From the NCBI GenBank assembly GCA_963575745.1, contig CAUYUJ010019249.1:112654-176653 (forward strand): DNA of 64,000 nt. The letters are read 5' to 3'. The translations under genes were made by a program, and so were the position numbers. Position 1 is the stretch's first letter, and every line of letters starts with the position of its first letter. The notes beneath the pieces are model-generated. The model did no database searches. It was not told the origin of the DNA and saw only the letters and a list, made by a program, of their open reading frames with translations. Source of the stretch: Prorocentrum cordatum (Eukaryota; Sar; Dinophyceae; Prorocentrales; Prorocentraceae). Of the stretch, positions 62,273 through 64,000 are shown piece by piece.

Positions 62273-63100
62273 ATGCACGGTGGGAAAATTGTGGGCTCTG
62301 TGACCGCGCGTAAGGAGTACAAGGCGCCAGGCTCTGCCAGCGCCGAGTGGGGCTGCACGGTGGATCTGCCGCGCAGTTTTGCGAACGGAGATGGTCTTCG
62401 ACTCGCGACAACTGGGAGAGGGAGCAGTCGAGATGAGGCCAGCGAGGTTGCCTGCCTGAAGGCGGTTGCAACGCTCATAGTGCAAAATCCGTCCGAGTTC
62501 GTTCTCCGCCCGAAGCACTGGACTGTCAGTCCATCGGAACTCTTGGAGGGGTTGCCCTGCGCTGACGCCGGGCACCAGGCTCTGCCAGTGCATGTCCCGG
62601 CGCGGCTGCGGGGTGCCGGCGCGGAAGCTGGCGCACCAGAGGCGGACGCACGCCTGGTTGAGCTCGTCAGCCAGTGTCTCTGGACGCACTACTCCGAGTT
62701 CGACCCGTCTTGGACTTCGCATAAGTGGACGGGCCGAGAGCCGCACGACGAGCGCGTGTGCGCCGAGTTCAACAAGCTCCTGCCGCCCGGTGGCATGAAG
62801 GCGTTCGTTCAGATCCACCCGGAATTCGCATGGCCCCCCAGGGACCCGCGCCAGCCTGACAAAGGCATGGTCATCACACGGGCGCTGCCAGTGCAGGCCA
62901 ACACGGCACCAGGCGCCGCCAGTGCATCTGGCAGCAGTGTCCTTGCTGAGCATGTGGCGCCGCCCGCCACAACAGCCAGTCGTCTCCACCGACGCTGGGC
63001 GGAGGGTGCTCGTCGACGCCAGGCACTGCCAGCGTGACTCCCAAGCCAGGATAGGAGAGGTCCGGACGCACGCACCAGGCACTGCCAGTGCACCCATCGT
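62126..63100 (+). repeat. interspersed 20-bp word, about 8 copies
   Basis: caccaggcactgccagtgca and close variants occur near 62126, 62207, 62325, 62572, 62886, 62908, 63018 and 63076, inside and outside the ORF and at irregular spacing. Confidence 0.65.
62273..63037 (+). CDS. uncharacterised protein with dsRBD-like segment
   Basis: An intact 254-codon ORF, starting one base after the preceding stop. Residues about 20-75 (CTVDLPRSFANGDGLRLATT, SRDEASEVACLKAVATLI) have the look of a double-stranded-RNA-binding fold, ending in an amphipathic helix. FVLRPKHWTVSPSELLEGLP follows, a block I recall from multi-copy dinoflagellate proteins. A second region (CLWTHYSEFDPSWTSHKWTG, GGMKAFVQIHPEFAW) looks globular. 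Short peptides such as APGAASASG come from a repeated DNA word, caccaggcnctgccagtgc. The dsRBD call is tentative, with no key residues proven. It may be one gene with the SAP-like fragment, split by a shift. Confidence 0.45.
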   Translation: MHGGKIVGSVTARKEYKAPGSASAEWGCTVDLPRSFANGDGLRLATTGRGSSRDEASEVACLKAVATLIVQNPSEFVLRPKHWTVSPSELLEGLPCADAGHQALPVHVPARLRGAGAEAGAPEADARLVELVSQCLWTHYSEFDPSWTSHKWTGREPHDERVCAEFNKLLPPGGMKAFVQIHPEFAWPPRDPRQPDKGMVITRALPVQANTAPGAASASGSSVLAEHVAPPATTASRLHRRWAEGARRRQALPA

Positions 63101-63530
63101 CGACTGGGACGTCGCGGGCTGAGCGCCGCGCCGCGCAGCGGCAAACCGAACGACACAAGTCGCCCAAGCGAAGGAACAAAAAAAAACGCCACGTCATCCA
63201 CACCATCATCGCCCATCAGCACCACGTTCATCACAGTTGTCGTCATGAGCCACCCCCCTCCCCCCATCCCCCCCCCCCACAAACTCCTTATCACCCGCAG
63301 GGTGGTCGTATGGGTATTATATTATATTTTCCCTCGAGCCGAAGTGCCGCGTCAGCGCCGGCGGCGTCGTGGGAGCCTCCGCGGGCGCGTCGGTTACGGG
63401 TTTGCCTGGTTCGGAGGCCTGCAGCCGCGCCGACGCCACCTTCCCCCCTGGAGCACCTGGTCCACCGCGGATGCCAGCGGCATGCCTACTTGCCCAACGG
63501 CGCCCACCGTGCGCAAGCTTGCGGCCAACT
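63038..63530. other. unassigned sequence
   Basis: No gene is recognised beyond the last copy of the 20-bp word. A C-rich tract lies at 63247-63280. Confidence 0.4.
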
Positions 63531-63531
63531 T

Positions 63532-63620
63532 CCTCCTTCTCCTCCTCCTTCTCTTCCTCCTCCTCCTCCTCCTCCTCCTCCTCCTCCTCCTCCTCCTCCT
63601 CCCCCTCCTCCTCCCCCTTG
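63532..63620. repeat. TCC microsatellite
   Basis: (CTC)n of about 90 bp. Confidence 0.95.
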
Positions 63621-64000
63621 TCCTGACACCCACTGCGGGATGCGCAGCGAGCACGGTGGCTCTGCGCACACGGCCTTTGCGGCGCGAGGCAAGCGAGGCC
63701 ACGCGTGCCCGTCATCGGGTTGGGCGGTGCGGCCGTGGCTTGCAGCTGAGGTGCCGGCTGGTAGAGTGCTGCAGGCGGGCCCGCGGGCGCATCCACGGGC
63801 GTGGGACGCGATGGCGAGGCCGCTTTCGGTGGCGCAATTCGCGGCGGGGGTGGGGGGCATGATCGCGGGCTTCGCTGCCACACCCGCGCGGGCCAGCGAT
63901 GGGCCGAGCTCCCAGGCCCGCTGCCGCAGGCGGCTCAAAGGGGGGCGCTTCCAGGTGCGACGCCATCGGGACCGGAGGAGCCGACTTGGCCCGCGTGCTC
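63621..64000. other. unassigned GC-rich sequence
   Basis: ORFs on both strands show no recognisable domain. The window ends within this stretch. Confidence 0.4.

Overview
The window looks like nuclear DNA of a dinoflagellate. The evidence is GC-rich sequence packed with trinucleotide microsatellites, many decayed retroelement reading frames of the kinds known from dinoflagellate genomes, and a 21-nt site at 26070-26090 that matches 19 of 21 bases of the conserved dinoflagellate trans-spliced leader (DinoSL, from memory). I cannot name the species; some families recall Prorocentrum or Symbiodiniaceae proteins, but no search was run. No rRNA, tRNA or CRISPR array was seen. Two runs of exactly 100 N (6224-6323, 48901-49000) are scaffold gaps. 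The centrepiece is a 10,751-bp Ty1/copia-type LTR retrotransposon at 9804-20554. It has 175-bp LTRs differing at one base, a perfect 5-bp target-site duplication (ggaag), a primer-binding site abutting the 5' LTR and a purine tract abutting the 3' LTR. It encodes gag with two zinc knuckles, a protease, an integrase, a zinc-binding linker, a domain resembling a C5 cytosine methyltransferase, a reverse transcriptase and RNase H. A long extra ORF of unknown function (17536-19971) follows. The reading frame is broken by two in-frame TAA codons, by a -1 shift whose overlap contains a canonical slippery heptamer, and by a compensating +1/-1 pair. Region by region: 1-6.2 kb holds GAC and GGA microsatellites, a possible exon, foldback elements, and a decayed LINE on the minus strand (about 3180-5941) cut up by nested insertions. 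6.3-9.8 kb holds a 155-bp inverted-repeat element with 18-bp direct repeats, GAC arrays and dispersed repeats. 9.8-20.6 kb is the copia element. 20.6-25.1 kb holds a 99-bp satellite and a decayed ~80-bp tandem array. 25.5-27.5 kb holds a hairpin element and a probable retroposed, broken host-gene copy carrying spliced-leader relics. 29.4-36.2 kb is a long decayed LINE on the plus strand (zinc finger and coiled coil, APE endonuclease, reverse transcriptase, RNase H, terminal zinc motif) whose RT has lost its catalytic DD. 37-44.5 kb is mostly satellites (AGCAT, a 22-bp unit, a 9-bp unit, CTA), with a small Thr/Pro-rich secreted-type exon near 40 kb. 45.1-48.1 kb holds a frameshifted minus-strand gene. 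49-52.3 kb holds a foldback element and TAG, TCC and CA arrays. 53.5-54.6 kb and 55.2-56.0 kb hold minus-strand coding fragments, the second from a LINE. 57.6-59.7 kb is a decayed gag-protease fragment of another LTR element. 61.9-63.1 kb holds two plus-strand dinoflagellate-type coding fragments. Overall this is repeat-dominated intergenic DNA in which one retrotransposon inserted very recently among much older, nested remains. Several dispersed families occur in two or three copies within the window, so many otherwise anonymous stretches can be assigned to repeats.
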